Part shown: piece after piece, positions 53,316 to 60,909 of the stretch | How positions within the stretch are numbered: position 1 is the stretch's first letter | Layout of the letters: each line of letters starts with the position of its first letter | Virus record (IMG/VR): IMGVR_UViG_3300032287_001952 | Location: 1-64,000 of that record | Length of the DNA stretch: 64,000 nucleotides | Reading direction: 5' to 3' (one strand) | DNA from: a virus | Notes under the pieces: model-generated | Told to the model about the DNA's origin: nothing | The model's database searches: none | What the model saw: the letters and a program-made list of their open reading frames with translations, nothing else | Translations under genes and position numbers: made by a program

Positions 53316-53685
53316 TAAATAACTCTGGACGATAGGTCATAAACAAGTTGAGCCACAGCTGTCCGTAAGCGTCGGCCTTGTCTTGCTGGTGATCGCTTTC
53401 AGAAATCTCGTCCTTGAAATTTGGATAGGTGATCGTCTCTGCAAGCGTTGCAAGCGTTGTACTAAGCTCTTCCTTGGTTTCAAGGTAGATGCGGTACGGG
53501 TAATCTGACTTCTCATATTCATGTGTTGGGATATCCCGATTCAGCTTAGGTTGAATAACTTCGATAAGACGCTGGAGATCACCGAAGGTTCTTGTCCGAA
53601 CAACAAACAATTTCTCTCCATTAGGGCGAAGATGATGTTGCTTCTCGACAATAGAATAGAATCCAATGTTTGTGGCTAACCACAT
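53302..53685 (-). CDS. Conserved phage hypothetical protein, 127 aa
   Basis: Starts MWLATNIGFYSIVEK and has the order VRTRTFGDLQRL... YPYRIYL... TITYPNFKDEI... YGQLWLN. I recall this family from many phages and bacterial prophage islands as a short protein of unknown function. ATG lies in a TAATATG junction behind the methyltransferase. Function unknown. Confidence 0.75.
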   Translation of the reverse strand: MWLATNIGFYSIVEKQHHLRPNGEKLFVVRTRTFGDLQRLIEVIQPKLNRDIPTHEYEKSDYPYRIYLETKEELSTTLATLAETITYPNFKDEISESDHQQDKADAYGQLWLNLFMTYRPELFSERT

Positions 53686-53686
53686 A

Positions 53687-55183
53687 TTATTTGTTACCTT
53701 TCATGTGTTGGTCAATACGATTCCCGATCCACTGCATACATGGAACAGCCATTGAATTGCCAAGGGCTTTGTAGCGTGGTCCATCGGGACAATCCTTAGC
53801 GGACTTATTCCGCCAAGGGATACGGGTGTGGTCAACTGGGAAGCCTTGAAGCTTCTCACATTCCGACGGCATGATTCTCCTAACAGCCGATCGAACACGT
53901 GTGTCCAGCACACCACCCGTGTGATTGATATCTGAAGCCGCCGACGACAGAGACTGACTCAAATCGCTGACGGATTGGTTGTAGGCATCGATAGCTTGAA
54001 CTAGCGGGACGTTACCACCGCCAGTACCATAGCGTGAAACACAACTGGGTGCAACTTCAAGCGGTCCAGTTATACGGGAATCATTGGGGTGATTCTCATA
54101 AAGGACGGCATGCTTGTCACCTTTGGTTAAGGTTGGACAAGGGTCACTAGGTTTACCTATACCTAACCCATTACCCTTACCATCCGACTTGTCTCCGTGT
54201 TTACCAGAGTGTCGAGTGGCTTGGTCATGGATAGGAACAACGTAAGGTTGCTCAGTCTGCTTGATGAGGGTTGGTGCGATCTCGTGATTGATCGACGCAT
54301 TAGCTTGCCCATCGCTAGCACAGATAGCTCCTTGGGCTACAAGCAATCGACCAGTGGTCAAGTCTTGGTTGCCCATGCCCTTGTAATCTCTGGCCAGCAG
54401 AGTATCGCAAGGTAGGCTAGGGTCGTTCCAATAAGTAGGAACGATATGTCCAGCCTTGACGCTCTGATGGGTTAGCTTTCCAGCTCCGCACTCGGTGTCG
54501 AGGGCTCCGATACAACTTGCATCAAAGCCTCTTTCAGCCTCGGAGGAAGTTCCTTCCCCCGCTTTTCTGCTCGGCGCAATATCCCTGCGCAACCCTTCGA
54601 ACTCAAATAGAAGTGAGGAGGGATCTCCTTGGTCTGGAGCACATGCGACAACAAACACACGCTTGCGTCGTTGGGCCAAGCCGAAGTATTGGGCATCAAA
54701 GCACCGCCAAGCGACTGACCTTTTGGGTCCGTACACACAACCAGAGTCCGACCATCTTTTCCCTGACGGCTTGAGCTCACACTCTTCTCCCGACAAGCTT
54801 CCCAAAAAGCAACCGAAGGCGTTGTCTTTGGAGCTGAGGACTCCTGGTACGTTCTCCCAGATAACCCATTTGGGGTTGAAGTGGTCGGCCATTTTGACGT
54901 AGGTGAGGGTGAGTCCGCCTCTTGGATCGTCGAGTCCTCCACGGACTCCAGCGACGCTGAACGCTTGACACGGTGTTCCTCCGACCAAAACGTCAACTGG
55001 TTCTGCGAATTTCCATGATTCATATTTTGTCATATCTCCTAGGTTGGGAACCTCTGGCCAGTGATGCTTCAGCACCGCTGACGGGAAAGGTTCGATTTCC
55101 GAAAACGCAAGAGGCTTCCATCCTAGCTTCTCCCAAGCTACGGATGCCGCCTCGATGCCCGAACAAACTGACAGATACTTCAT
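53687..55183 (-). CDS. DNA cytosine-C5 methyltransferase
   Basis: 498 aa. Motif I SVCSGIEA (5-12), motif IV GGTPCQAFS with catalytic Cys72, motif VI ENVPG (110-114), motif VIII QRRKR (171-175), and C-terminal ALGNSMAVP (motif X). The variable region between VIII and IX (about residues 180-420) is long and would set the recognition site. It methylates cytosines in DNA, probably to evade host restriction. No partner endonuclease is visible beside it. SD AAAGGG; ATGA overlap with the GP88-like gene. A second ORF lies inside its coding sequence (54472-55023). Confidence 0.95.
   Translation of the reverse strand: MKYLSVCSGIEAASVAWEKLGWKPLAFSEIEPFPSAVLKHHWPEVPNLGDMTKYESWKFAEPVDVLVGGTPCQAFSVAGVRGGLDDPRGGLTLTYVKMADHFNPKWVIWENVPGVLSSKDNAFGCFLGSLSGEECELKPSGKRWSDSGCVYGPKRSVAWRCFDAQYFGLAQRRKRVFVVACAPDQGDPSSLLFEFEGLRRDIAPSRKAGEGTSSEAERGFDASCIGALDTECGAGKLTHQSVKAGHIVPTYWNDPSLPCDTLLARDYKGMGNQDLTTGRLLVAQGAICASDGQANASINHEIAPTLIKQTEQPYVVPIHDQATRHSGKHGDKSDGKGNGLGIGKPSDPCPTLTKGDKHAVLYENHPNDSRITGPLEVAPSCVSRYGTGGGNVPLVQAIDAYNQSVSDLSQSLSSAASDINHTGGVLDTRVRSAVRRIMPSECEKLQGFPVDHTRIPWRNKSAKDCPDGPRYKALGNSMAVPCMQWIGNRIDQHMKGNK
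54472..55023 (-). CDS. Overprinted conserved ORF inside the methyltransferase gene, 183 aa
   Basis: Same strand, +1 frame relative to the methyltransferase. ATG 55023; an AGGAG lies 12 nt upstream. The sequence LTFWSEEHRVKRSASLE, then LSGRTYQESS, then VCLLSHVLQT.., PHFYLSSKGCAGILRRAEKR and GKELPPRLKEAL matches a phage hypothetical family I recognise by its YYLSxxAC.GILRRAxxRGK.LP core. So both frames look conserved. It is not known what the protein does. Confidence 0.7.
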   Translation of the reverse strand: MNHGNSQNQLTFWSEEHRVKRSASLESVEDSTIQEADSPSPTSKWPTTSTPNGLSGRTYQESSAPKTTPSVAFWEACREKSVSSSRQGKDGRTLVVCTDPKGQSLGGALMPNTSAWPNDASVCLLSHVLQTKEIPPHFYLSSKGCAGILRRAEKRGKELPPRLKEALMQVVSEPSTPSAELES

Positions 55184-55905
55184 ACATTAAGTTTCCCTTT
55201 CTTTGAGTAACCAGTCCAGCCTTTCTTCCGCAAGATTTGCAAAGCCTTCGAGGCTTCGCTACCAGCTGGCTGTGTTCCGTGAATCAACAATGCAAACGAA
55301 TCGCCAGACTTATAAGCGTGGCTATCGTCGTGGTCAATCTCCAATCCTTTCCGCTCTGCCTCTTCAATACTGAAGACAACTTCAGCAGACTTAAGTTTGT
55401 AAGTGCCGATCAACCAATCGTGGATACCACCACGACTAGCGTTCAGTGCAAAGTTAGAGGGGATAGAATCTAAACGATCTACCCAAATATGTAGACTTTT
55501 GGTGTAGGCATAGAAGGTACGCAAGGGATTTTTGCGTGCAACTTGCATCCAAGCGTCAAAGTATTGTGGGCTGAAGAAGTCTCCAGAGACGTGGACACGG
55601 ATAAGGTTGGCCTTCTTGGGAAGGCTCGCCTCAATCAACTCCGCCATCTCTTCGGTAGATTTACCTTTCAACAAGTCAAAGTTGTGCCATCGCTGTTCAC
55701 GAGTGTTCTTGTATTGAGCTTCGTCAGATGCCGCAAAGCATCGGAACTTAGTTTCTAACCCGTCTTTGATTCCACTCCCGTGGCGACCAGCACGGGACAA
55801 ACATTCCTTTGCACCAGGACAAGAGTATCCAGCTGGTAAGCTGAATGTATAAATGTCATTGGCAAGCTTGGCATTACCTTTGTTGAACTTGAGTAGTTGA
55901 ATCAT
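55180..55905 (-). CDS. GP88-like phage protein
   Basis: 241 aa. Cys pair in SCPGAKECLSRAG (about 28-40), later CFAASDE, then RVHVSGDFFSPQYFDAWMQV and PLRTFYAYTKS. This is the order of GP88 (PF17338-like) phage proteins, whose biochemical role is not known; Cys spacing suggests metal binding. Coupled to neighbours by ATGA on both sides. Confidence 0.75.
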   Translation of the reverse strand: MIQLLKFNKGNAKLANDIYTFSLPAGYSCPGAKECLSRAGRHGSGIKDGLETKFRCFAASDEAQYKNTREQRWHNFDLLKGKSTEEMAELIEASLPKKANLIRVHVSGDFFSPQYFDAWMQVARKNPLRTFYAYTKSLHIWVDRLDSIPSNFALNASRGGIHDWLIGTYKLKSAEVVFSIEEAERKGLEIDHDDSHAYKSGDSFALLIHGTQPAGSEASKALQILRKKGWTGYSKKGKLNV

Positions 55906-56078
55906 TTGATTGTCTTGCCCTTGCTAGGCAACTGACCGATATGGCTTAGCAACCAACTGGTCAGCATATGCTCAGCACGATTGACGAACTGGTCGCTAAC
56001 ACGTGTGAACTTGTGATGCCGTTTGCTGGCGATCTCAAGGGTAGTACGTTTGAACTTAGCTTTGTTTAGTATGCTCAT
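55902..56078 (-). CDS. 58-aa basic small protein
   Basis: ATG 56078, TGA 55902-55904. Basic, helical (NKAKFKRTTLEIASKRHHKFTR up to VNRAEHMLTSWL), which resembles short nucleic-acid-binding phage proteins. Overlaps the next start by ATGA and the upstream gene by 4 nt. Function unknown. Confidence 0.6.
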   Translation of the reverse strand: MSILNKAKFKRTTLEIASKRHHKFTRVSDQFVNRAEHMLTSWLLSHIGQLPSKGKTIK

Positions 56079-56515
56079 AGTTTAATCCTTTTAGTTGTAT
56101 GCCTCGGGTGCGGTTCAGCTTTGAACCCTTTCCCCTTGGCGTGTTTAAGTGTAGCTTTCGAGACGCCCCATTGAGAGGCAATCTCACCGAGAGGCACACC
56201 ATTTTCGTATGCCTCTTTCCAGCGATCCCACCGATTCTTCACGCTATTGAAATCTCGGTAATATCCAACGCCACCATCCTTACGGATCTTTAGATACTCC
56301 TTAGTTGCCATCTTCCGCATATCATCAAGTGTGCGTTTGGCTGATATCTCTTTGCTTAGCTTGTCCACTAGCTTGATATGTTCGCTTACATCCTTGGCCA
56401 TCTTGAAAACAAAGTTCTCAAGATATTGCAATGATCGGTGAAGGTTGTCGATGCGGTCATCCAAGCGTGGGATTTCTGATGCTTCGATTAACTTTTTGAC
56501 TTTACTCGTAACATT
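56075..56515 (-). CDS. Helix-turn-helix protein, 146 aa
   Basis: Start at GTG 56515 (MNVTSKVKK...) because AAGGG lies at good distance; the frame is open to 56551. A charged coiled coil (residues about 20-75) precedes a C-terminal HTH: RWDRWKEAYENGVPLGEIA then SQWGVSKATLKHAK, close to a resolvase-type HTH. Probably a DNA-binding regulator or architectural protein; it may be the regulator of this arm. Confidence 0.7.
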   Translation of the reverse strand, partial: NVTSKVKKLIEASEIPRLDDRIDNLHRSLQYLENFVFKMAKDVSEHIKLVDKLSKEISAKRTLDDMRKMATKEYLKIRKDGGVGYYRDFNSVKNRWDRWKEAYENGVPLGEIASQWGVSKATLKHAKGKGFKAEPHPRHTTKRIKL

Positions 56516-56828
56516 CACTGGCTTCCCTTTCTGCCTTCTGTTGGGTAGCACTGAACAATGCTTCCTTGGCTGCTTCTAACAGATACTTCGAGGGTTCTTT
56601 AACTTCCTCTTGAGTATCAAGATGAGTAAGACTTAAGTCCGAGAACTCGGCTTGAGCATACTCACTGAAGAAGGCAATCTCTGTCTGGCACTCACGAGCA
56701 CCTTGGTACTCGTAGTCGCCTATGCCCACATCTTCGGATTCAATGTGGTGAACCACTGTGCCACCAACCACATACCACATATTACTGAATTGAAACTTTA
56801 CGTCACACTCTTCGACTTCGATTTCCAT
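56502..56828 (-). CDS. Hypothetical protein, 108 aa
   Basis: Acidic, beta-rich N-terminal half (VKFQFSNMWYVVGGTVVHH) and helical C-terminal half. It resembles small phage proteins with a MEIEVEECDVKFQF-type start, but I cannot name a family. Overlaps its neighbours on both sides. Confidence 0.6.
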   Translation of the reverse strand: MEIEVEECDVKFQFSNMWYVVGGTVVHHIESEDVGIGDYEYQGARECQTEIAFFSEYAQAEFSDLSLTHLDTQEEVKEPSKYLLEAAKEALFSATQQKAEREASECYE

Positions 56829-57028
56829 AATGTGTATCCTTCTGTTTCGGGGTTTAGTTCCTTACTATGGATGTAGTGTTGGTAGTCTGACAACAAAGAA
56901 TCGCACCAACGGATTACCTCGTTGGCTGGGATTCTATTTAGATCTACACCTCCGTGATCTTCGAACGCTTGCTTCATTGACTTAACGAACAAGCCAAGCC
57001 TCACGATAAGCTGGGCACTCTCGCTCAT
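56798..57028 (-). CDS. Hypothetical protein, 76 aa
   Basis: ATG overlaps the TGA of the small membrane gene upstream (ATGA). Helical and charged, with ANEVIRWCDSLLSDYQ. Function unknown. Confidence 0.6.
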   Translation of the reverse strand: MSESAQLIVRLGLFVKSMKQAFEDHGGVDLNRIPANEVIRWCDSLLSDYQHYIHSKELNPETEGYTLWKSKSKSVT

Positions 57029-57177
57029 TGCGTAAACTCAAGGAGTATCCATAGAGCATAGAAGGATGCTGTGGCGAAGAGTATGCCACCGGCAAATAAG
57101 ACTCCAGTCGCTAGCAGATCTGCGATACGTTTCCAGTTAACATATGTTTTACCATTTCGTTTACGTGTTAGTTTCAT
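57025..57177 (-). CDS. 50-aa membrane protein
   Basis: The frame is open to 57252, but ATG 57177 has a strong SD (AAGGAGG, 10 nt). A basic N-terminus (LTRKRNGKTYVNWKR) is followed by a hydrophobic helix (LLATGVLFAGGILFATASFY), giving a single-span membrane protein with cytoplasmic N-terminus. Function unknown. Confidence 0.6.
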   Translation of the reverse strand: MKLTRKRNGKTYVNWKRIADLLATGVLFAGGILFATASFYALWILLEFTQ

Positions 57178-57304
57178 TGAGAGTAAACCTCCTTCGCACT
57201 TCTTCAGAGACGTGCCGATAGTATAGTGACTCTTGTTGCTTCTTGGTTTCAAGTTCGTATTGCAACTTGACCAACTGCTCGTTAGACATTTTATTTATTT
57301 TCAT
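57161..57304 (-). CDS. 47-aa helical protein
   Basis: Open to 57388; start taken at ATG 57304 (MKINK) or 57289 (MSNEQL). Charged coiled-coil type (LQYELETKKQQESLYYRH). No SD for either start, so the start is unsure. A small hairpin (TCGGAA/TTCCGA, 57356-57372) lies upstream. Confidence 0.5.
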   Translation of the reverse strand: MKINKMSNEQLVKLQYELETKKQQESLYYRHVSEEVRRRFTLNETNT

Positions 57305-57408
57305 ATAGATAACTTGAAGGGTGTTCAACTGGGCAGACACACTAACGAAGCCCGTTCGGAAACATCTTCCGACTCTATGCCCCTTCAATAGTGTTTCCTT
57401 TCTTTGGT

Positions 57409-57669
57409 TTAGTCTGATGCGTGGTTGTAAATCATCTTTTCTAGAATATCGGGGTGCTCGTTGGCTAGCTCGTTGAGTTCTTCGTCGTTCATCGCAGTGC
57501 CGTCCTCAAATTGGCCAGCACTAAAGAATGCATCGCAGAAGTCTGGAGCATCCCAGTAATTGACACCGTCGATTTCGAGGGAACCGACATCAACAACTCT
57601 AGTAACGAGATGTCTATCTTCACCGATAGGCAGTTGTCTAAGTACGATTTTGCTTTTGTCTTTTTCCAT
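57409..57669 (-). CDS. Hypothetical acidic protein, 86 aa
   Basis: SD AAAGG before ATG 57669. Acidic with aromatic segment VNYWDAPDFCDAFF and helical end. No family recognised; part of the block of small genes in the right arm. Confidence 0.6.
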   Translation of the reverse strand: MEKDKSKIVLRQLPIGEDRHLVTRVVDVGSLEIDGVNYWDAPDFCDAFFSAGQFEDGTAMNDEELNELANEHPDILEKMIYNHASD

Positions 57670-57689
57670 TATGCCTTTCGGTGTGGTGT

Positions 57690-57944
57690 TTAGACCCCTT
57701 CCACTGATATAGACGGCGAGCCTAAGTCAACTTCTGTGATGTTAAGGAATCCAGGTCCATTACCCTCTTCGTCTCGGTATACCCAAGCCACCGAAGGTTT
57801 GCGATCACTGATTCCAGACTTGAACACTAGCCCGTAGACTGGCTCACCATTGAGGCCGTCATCATCTTTAACCACGTCGACAAGAATCTTGCCACGTAGC
57901 TTTAGATACTCTTTGAGATAGGGATCTGACTTAGTCGTTGGCAC
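57690..57944 (-). CDS. Hypothetical protein, 84 aa
   Basis: The frame is open to 57971, but GTG 57944 has GGGAGG at 7 nt spacing, the best start. Beta-rich (GKILVDVVKDDDGLNGEPV, KPSVAWVYRDEEG). Overlaps the upstream gene by 14 nt. Function unknown. Confidence 0.6.
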   Translation of the reverse strand: MPTTKSDPYLKEYLKLRGKILVDVVKDDDGLNGEPVYGLVFKSGISDRKPSVAWVYRDEEGNGPGFLNITEVDLGSPSISVEGV

Positions 57945-58248
57945 TGCCGTTCCTCCCATCACTGACGCCAAGCTTGGCTAGCGTCATAGCGTAGAACATA
58001 CCGAAGTACTTCTCGCCAATCAAGGCGATGTCGTCGGCGTTGCTAGGCTCTTCGTTACGGAGCTTGGCGTAAGCCAAAGCACACGCTTGGCCGAGCACAT
58101 ACTTTCCACGGATGGACTGAAGCAACTCTGTCGCTGCATCTTTCCGTGCTTCATCTGATAGTCTGATGTACTTGCTCTTGTAGTTCTTTGCGTAATCGCT
58201 AACAAGTTTTTGCTGTGATACTTTCTTTTTCTTAACTGGTTTCTTCAT
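57931..58248 (-). CDS. Hypothetical basic protein, 105 aa
   Basis: Start at ATG 58248 (SD AAGGAG, 6 nt); the open frame to 58458 overlaps the next gene. Very Lys-rich N-terminus (KKPVKKKKVSQQKLV) and helical rest (GQACALAYAKLRNEEP). A nucleic-acid-binding role is possible from charge only. Confidence 0.6.
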   Translation of the reverse strand: MKKPVKKKKVSQQKLVSDYAKNYKSKYIRLSDEARKDAATELLQSIRGKYVLGQACALAYAKLRNEEPSNADDIALIGEKYFGMFYAMTLAKLGVSDGRNGSAND

Positions 58249-58264
58249 ATGTTTCTCCTTATGT

Positions 58265-58474
58265 TTAGGGTTTGGCTTCTTCTTCATGTAAACTTTCCGA
58301 GCTATGGACTCGGCAGTTCTCTTCAATCTCGTCCCACTCGAATCGAGTGTTGTCACAATCTTGTTCCCACATATGGTAGGCTTTGTCTTGTGCGAGTGTT
58401 TCTGACTCTGCTTCAACTTCAACGTAAGCGTCGAACTCAACGGTTCTACGCAGTTCAACTAGATACTTTGCCAT
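58265..58474 (-). CDS. DpnD/PcfM-like small protein, 69 aa
   Basis: Strong SD AAGGAGG (7 nt). Sequence KYLVELRRTVEFDAYVEVEA then ESETLAQDKAYHMWEQ follows the beta-beta-alpha outline of DpnD/PcfM-type small proteins. Role unknown. Fit is moderate. Confidence 0.6.
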   Translation of the reverse strand: MAKYLVELRRTVEFDAYVEVEAESETLAQDKAYHMWEQDCDNTRFEWDEIEENCRVHSSESLHEEEAKP

Positions 58475-58497
58475 ACTCTTTCCTCCTTTGTTGTTGG

Positions 58498-58755
58498 TTA
58501 TTTATGTTTGTCTTCAGCTAATAGCTTTGTGACAAAATCTGCGTCACGATCAGACATCGATTTAGTAGTGCCGACCACTAGTGGAATATGTCCACCAGAA
58601 ACACGGGCAATCATCGCTTCGATACAAGACAAGCCATTGAGAACGCAGTCAGTTATCTCAATGTAGGCGTCGTGCTTTGACTGGCCGTCTCGTCGGTCTT
58701 CAATGTGTTTTAATAATTGGTCATTATCAATCTCGATACTAAGTTTGATCTTCAT
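58498..58755 (-). CDS. Hypothetical protein, 85 aa
   Basis: GAGGA upstream of ATG 58755. Alpha/beta with IKLSIEIDNDQLLKHIEDRR and an acidic end with MSDRDADFVTKLL. No family recognised. Confidence 0.6.
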   Translation of the reverse strand: MKIKLSIEIDNDQLLKHIEDRRDGQSKHDAYIEITDCVLNGLSCIEAMIARVSGGHIPLVVGTTKSMSDRDADFVTKLLAEDKHK

Positions 58756-58768
58756 TTAGTTGTGTCCT

Positions 58769-58972
58769 CTATTCGTATAGGTTGTGGTCGGAACGTGTGG
58801 TTATTGGAACTACACGGAATCCTCCCCCAAGGTATTTGTTTAAGTCATCACATTCTGACAAGGCTTCCTTCTTGGTTTCAAAGAAGTAGTCCTTGTAATT
58901 GTCAGAGCCATCGTCGCTCTTGCGAAGATCGCCCCAGCCGAATGTGCATTGTGTCTGTATCTTGTATCTCAT
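58769..58972 (-). CDS. Conserved small phage protein, 67 aa
   Basis: Starts RYKIQTQCTFGWGDLRKSDD, with the following FETKKEALSE: an order I recall from short phage proteins with a WGD...DG core. ATG overlaps the previous TGA (ATGA). Function unknown. Confidence 0.65.
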   Translation of the reverse strand: MRYKIQTQCTFGWGDLRKSDDGSDNYKDYFFETKKEALSECDDLNKYLGGGFRVVPITTRSDHNLYE

Positions 58973-59175
58973 ATTGGTGTTACTTTCTGACCTAGGAAAT
59001 CTAAGTTCAATACATTCTGGTTGTGCCTATCGCACCAGACCTGGAAGCCCTTGGTTGTCCATCCCACATTGAGTCTTGCCCAAGTAGCTGGACTCTGATC
59101 TTCGGGTATCTCTTCCAAGCAGTGTCTACAATGTAGATATGATCTGATGTCGGGAACGTTTGCTTTAGCTTTCAT
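58969..59175 (-). CDS. Zinc-ribbon-like small protein, 68 aa
   Basis: Start at ATG 59175 (MKAKANVP...), ATGA overlap with the upstream stop. The Cys/His set CRHC (about 16-19) and VWCDRHNQN (about 46-54) fits a zinc ribbon. It may bind nucleic acid or a host enzyme. The frame is open to 59256 but the overlap rule favours the shorter form. Confidence 0.65.
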   Translation of the reverse strand: MKAKANVPDIRSYLHCRHCLEEIPEDQSPATWARLNVGWTTKGFQVWCDRHNQNVLNLDFLGQKVTPI

Positions 59176-59384
59176 TCGACCCCCATAGGTTCGTGGTCTC
59201 GGTATGGTGTGAAGAGATGGATCTCGTCGACGCAACAATCCTCTGGCGAATACCACCCAGACTTGAGTTTGTATTGTCGAGTGTGCATCTTCAAAGCCTT
59301 TGTTAATACGTTGAGTGCTTTCTCTTCGGTTAAAGCAAAAGCCTCGAACTCAAAACTAGGCGACTCGTATCTTGCTCTGAACAT
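59172..59384 (-). CDS. Hypothetical protein, 70 aa
   Basis: Start at ATG 59384 with GAGG 5 nt away; the frame is open to 59414. A beta-alpha fold (RARYESPSFEFEAFALTEEKA) and a Cys pair (EDCCVDEIHLF). Its start overlaps the stop of the gene upstream. Function unknown. Confidence 0.6.
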   Translation of the reverse strand: MFRARYESPSFEFEAFALTEEKALNVLTKALKMHTRQYKLKSGWYSPEDCCVDEIHLFTPYRDHEPMGVE

Positions 59385-59560
59385 TATATCCTCACCCCTT
59401 CTGACTTTGCCCACAAGTACAACTGCTCATCGTTGGATAACCACAGACGGCGTTCACGATCATTCAGTCTGTGGATATTACCACCGCATACATCTCGTAT
59501 ATGCTGATCGATATCGGCTTTGTGTTCTCTAATAAAAGATGAGATCGCTTTTTGTTTCAT
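59384..59560 (-). CDS. Conserved small phage protein (WLSNDEQLYLW core), 58 aa
   Basis: ATG 59560, TAA 59384-59386. Contains HKADIDQHIRDVCGGNIHRL and the RERRLWLSNDEQLYLWAK core, which I recognise from numerous phage genomes as a short hypothetical protein with an ND.(E/G).LY.W signature. ATGA overlap with the upstream gene. Function unknown. Confidence 0.7.
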   Translation of the reverse strand: MKQKAISSFIREHKADIDQHIRDVCGGNIHRLNDRERRLWLSNDEQLYLWAKSEGVRI

Positions 59561-59775
59561 TGTATTGTTGCTACTCCTTGGTTAATTATTACGTTGGTTG
59601 CCCATCCACGAATGACACATCGTGGTTGAGACTTACGCTCGTGGCTTTCACACGGCGTATTGATCTTGATGTTGCGTACTAGATGGCAAGCATCCTTGTA
59701 GTGAAGGGTCATAATCGTATGACCGCTACGCCTACTAGCTGGCTTGTTGTAGTGCATAAACCATCTGGTCTTCAT
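59557..59775 (-). CDS. Conserved small phage protein (HYNKPASRR core), 72 aa
   Basis: Begins KTRWFMHYNKPASRRSGH and has TLHYKDACHLVRN and QPRCVIRGWA. This order is a widespread short phage or plasmid protein of unknown function. ATG overlaps the stop of the 31-aa gene upstream. Basic, probably nucleic-acid-linked. Confidence 0.7.
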   Translation of the reverse strand: MKTRWFMHYNKPASRRSGHTIMTLHYKDACHLVRNIKINTPCESHERKSQPRCVIRGWATNVIINQGVATIQ

Positions 59776-59867
59776 TCATCTTTCTTGAGGGCAACGATCG
59801 CCCTCTTGATATCCTCAAGTCCTTCCCGAATGGTTTCGGTTAGGATGGTGAATTGTCTTTCGTCCAT
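59772..59867 (-). CDS. 31-aa peptide
   Basis: ATG 59867 with SD AAGGAGG at 8 nt and ATGA overlap with the next gene, the pattern of all real genes here. An amphipathic helix (ERQFTILTETIREGLEDIKR). Likely a real short gene although it is tiny. Confidence 0.5.
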   Translation of the reverse strand: MDERQFTILTETIREGLEDIKRAIVALKKDE

Positions 59868-59884
59868 AACAAATACCTCCTTCA

Positions 59885-60277
59885 TTAGATTGAGTAGAAC
59901 TTAACGTCCATTAACTTGTCCATCTCCGCAGTCGTAGGAACTGCATCTACCCATTGGACAATCGCTTGGATTTCCTCAATGGTGGAAGCGGGAGAGATTG
60001 TCTCACCTTCCATACCAGTTCCGACAACGAGGGTTCGACCGACAAGATGGGATTGCGTACTACCCTTGAGGGTATAGCAACCAGCCAGTTGCATATGCTC
60101 GTCGCCCTTCAGCAATCCTTCGTCGTCGCATAGGGCAACGTCGTCGCCTCGTATGCCGAACGATGTGATGCAACTACAACCAAGCAACGCATAGATTTCG
60201 TGAAGATCAAAGCCAGTAGCAGACTCGACCTCGGTGATCGACTTGGCTTTAGGATCGATGAGGATTCCCTTAATCAT
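59885..60277 (-). CDS. DUF3846-like protein, 130 aa
   Basis: Start at ATG 60277 (MIKGILIDPKAK...), overlapping the upstream stop; the frame is open to 60379. The order IDPKAKSITEV... DVALCDDEGLL... GRTLVVGTG is that of DUF3846 phage proteins. Function unknown. Confidence 0.65.
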   Translation of the reverse strand: MIKGILIDPKAKSITEVESATGFDLHEIYALLGCSCITSFGIRGDDVALCDDEGLLKGDEHMQLAGCYTLKGSTQSHLVGRTLVVGTGMEGETISPASTIEEIQAIVQWVDAVPTTAEMDKLMDVKFYSI

Positions 60278-60446
60278 AGTAGGACTTTCCAACGGTGTTC
60301 CCGTTAGTATCGAGGAGCGTATGCTCAACATCGTTACAGCTATGGATAGCATTGACCAAGCCTTGTAGGATGATGGCAATCTGACCTTCGGGGTAATCCC
60401 CGAACGCTGCGTTGTCTGTACGAATCTCTAACTTAAACGTAGCCAT
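60270..60446 (-). CDS. Conserved small phage protein, 58 aa
   Basis: ATG 60446, TAA 60270-60272, with GGAGA upstream. FKLEIRTDNAAFGDYPEG and LLDTNGNTVGKS match a known short phage family with an RTDNAAF...DxNGN.VG core. Overlaps the next gene by 8 nt. Function unknown. Confidence 0.65.
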   Translation of the reverse strand: MATFKLEIRTDNAAFGDYPEGQIAIILQGLVNAIHSCNDVEHTLLDTNGNTVGKSYYD

Positions 60447-60447
60447 A

Positions 60448-60909
60448 TTAGTATTCTCCTTTCATCCCGTATGCACTTCGCATCGGGTTGTTGTCTTGTA
60501 TATCTTCCGCAAAGGTGTGAGCTTTGTGGTTGACCGACATACACTGGTTGACTTCATCAAGCCAGTCGAACTTCTCTTCGGGAAGTTTCTCAGTCCGACC
60601 CATCCAAGGTTTCGGACTAATGTTTATGAACCAGTCTTGCATCGTTGGGATTCTCCCAAGATCTTCTTTGACGTGTTGCTCTGCTACCCATCGTGTAGGG
60701 ATTCGTCGTCCCTCACTAGTAGTAATCGTATGACCAAAGATACGCTCTGCCATAAAGCATCCCTCGGCGTGATGCCGTAGTGCTCTATGACGGAAGTCAG
60801 CGAACATCATCTTTGACTCATCGAACCAGTCGTGAATCTTCTGGTAGTCATCTGGCTTACCGCCCCACTTTCTCGCCGAACTAACTGCGTGGTGGTAGGG
60901 GTTAGCCAT
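60448..60909 (-). CDS. DUF6915-like phage protein, 153 aa
   Basis: Contains NPYHHAVSSARKWGG, DYQKIHDWFDESK, FRHRALRHHAEG, IPTRWVAEQHVKED and IPTMQDWF in the order of DUF6915 proteins, which are common in phages and prophages. The many conserved His residues suggest a metal site or an enzyme, but no function is known. ATG is one nt from the previous stop. Confidence 0.75.
   Translation of the reverse strand: MANPYHHAVSSARKWGGKPDDYQKIHDWFDESKMMFADFRHRALRHHAEGCFMAERIFGHTITTSEGRRIPTRWVAEQHVKEDLGRIPTMQDWFINISPKPWMGRTEKLPEEKFDWLDEVNQCMSVNHKAHTFAEDIQDNNPMRSAYGMKGEY

Noticed and set aside
57356-57372. TCGGAA/TTCCGA hairpin as terminator
   Set aside because: Only six pairs and no T-run on the minus strand.
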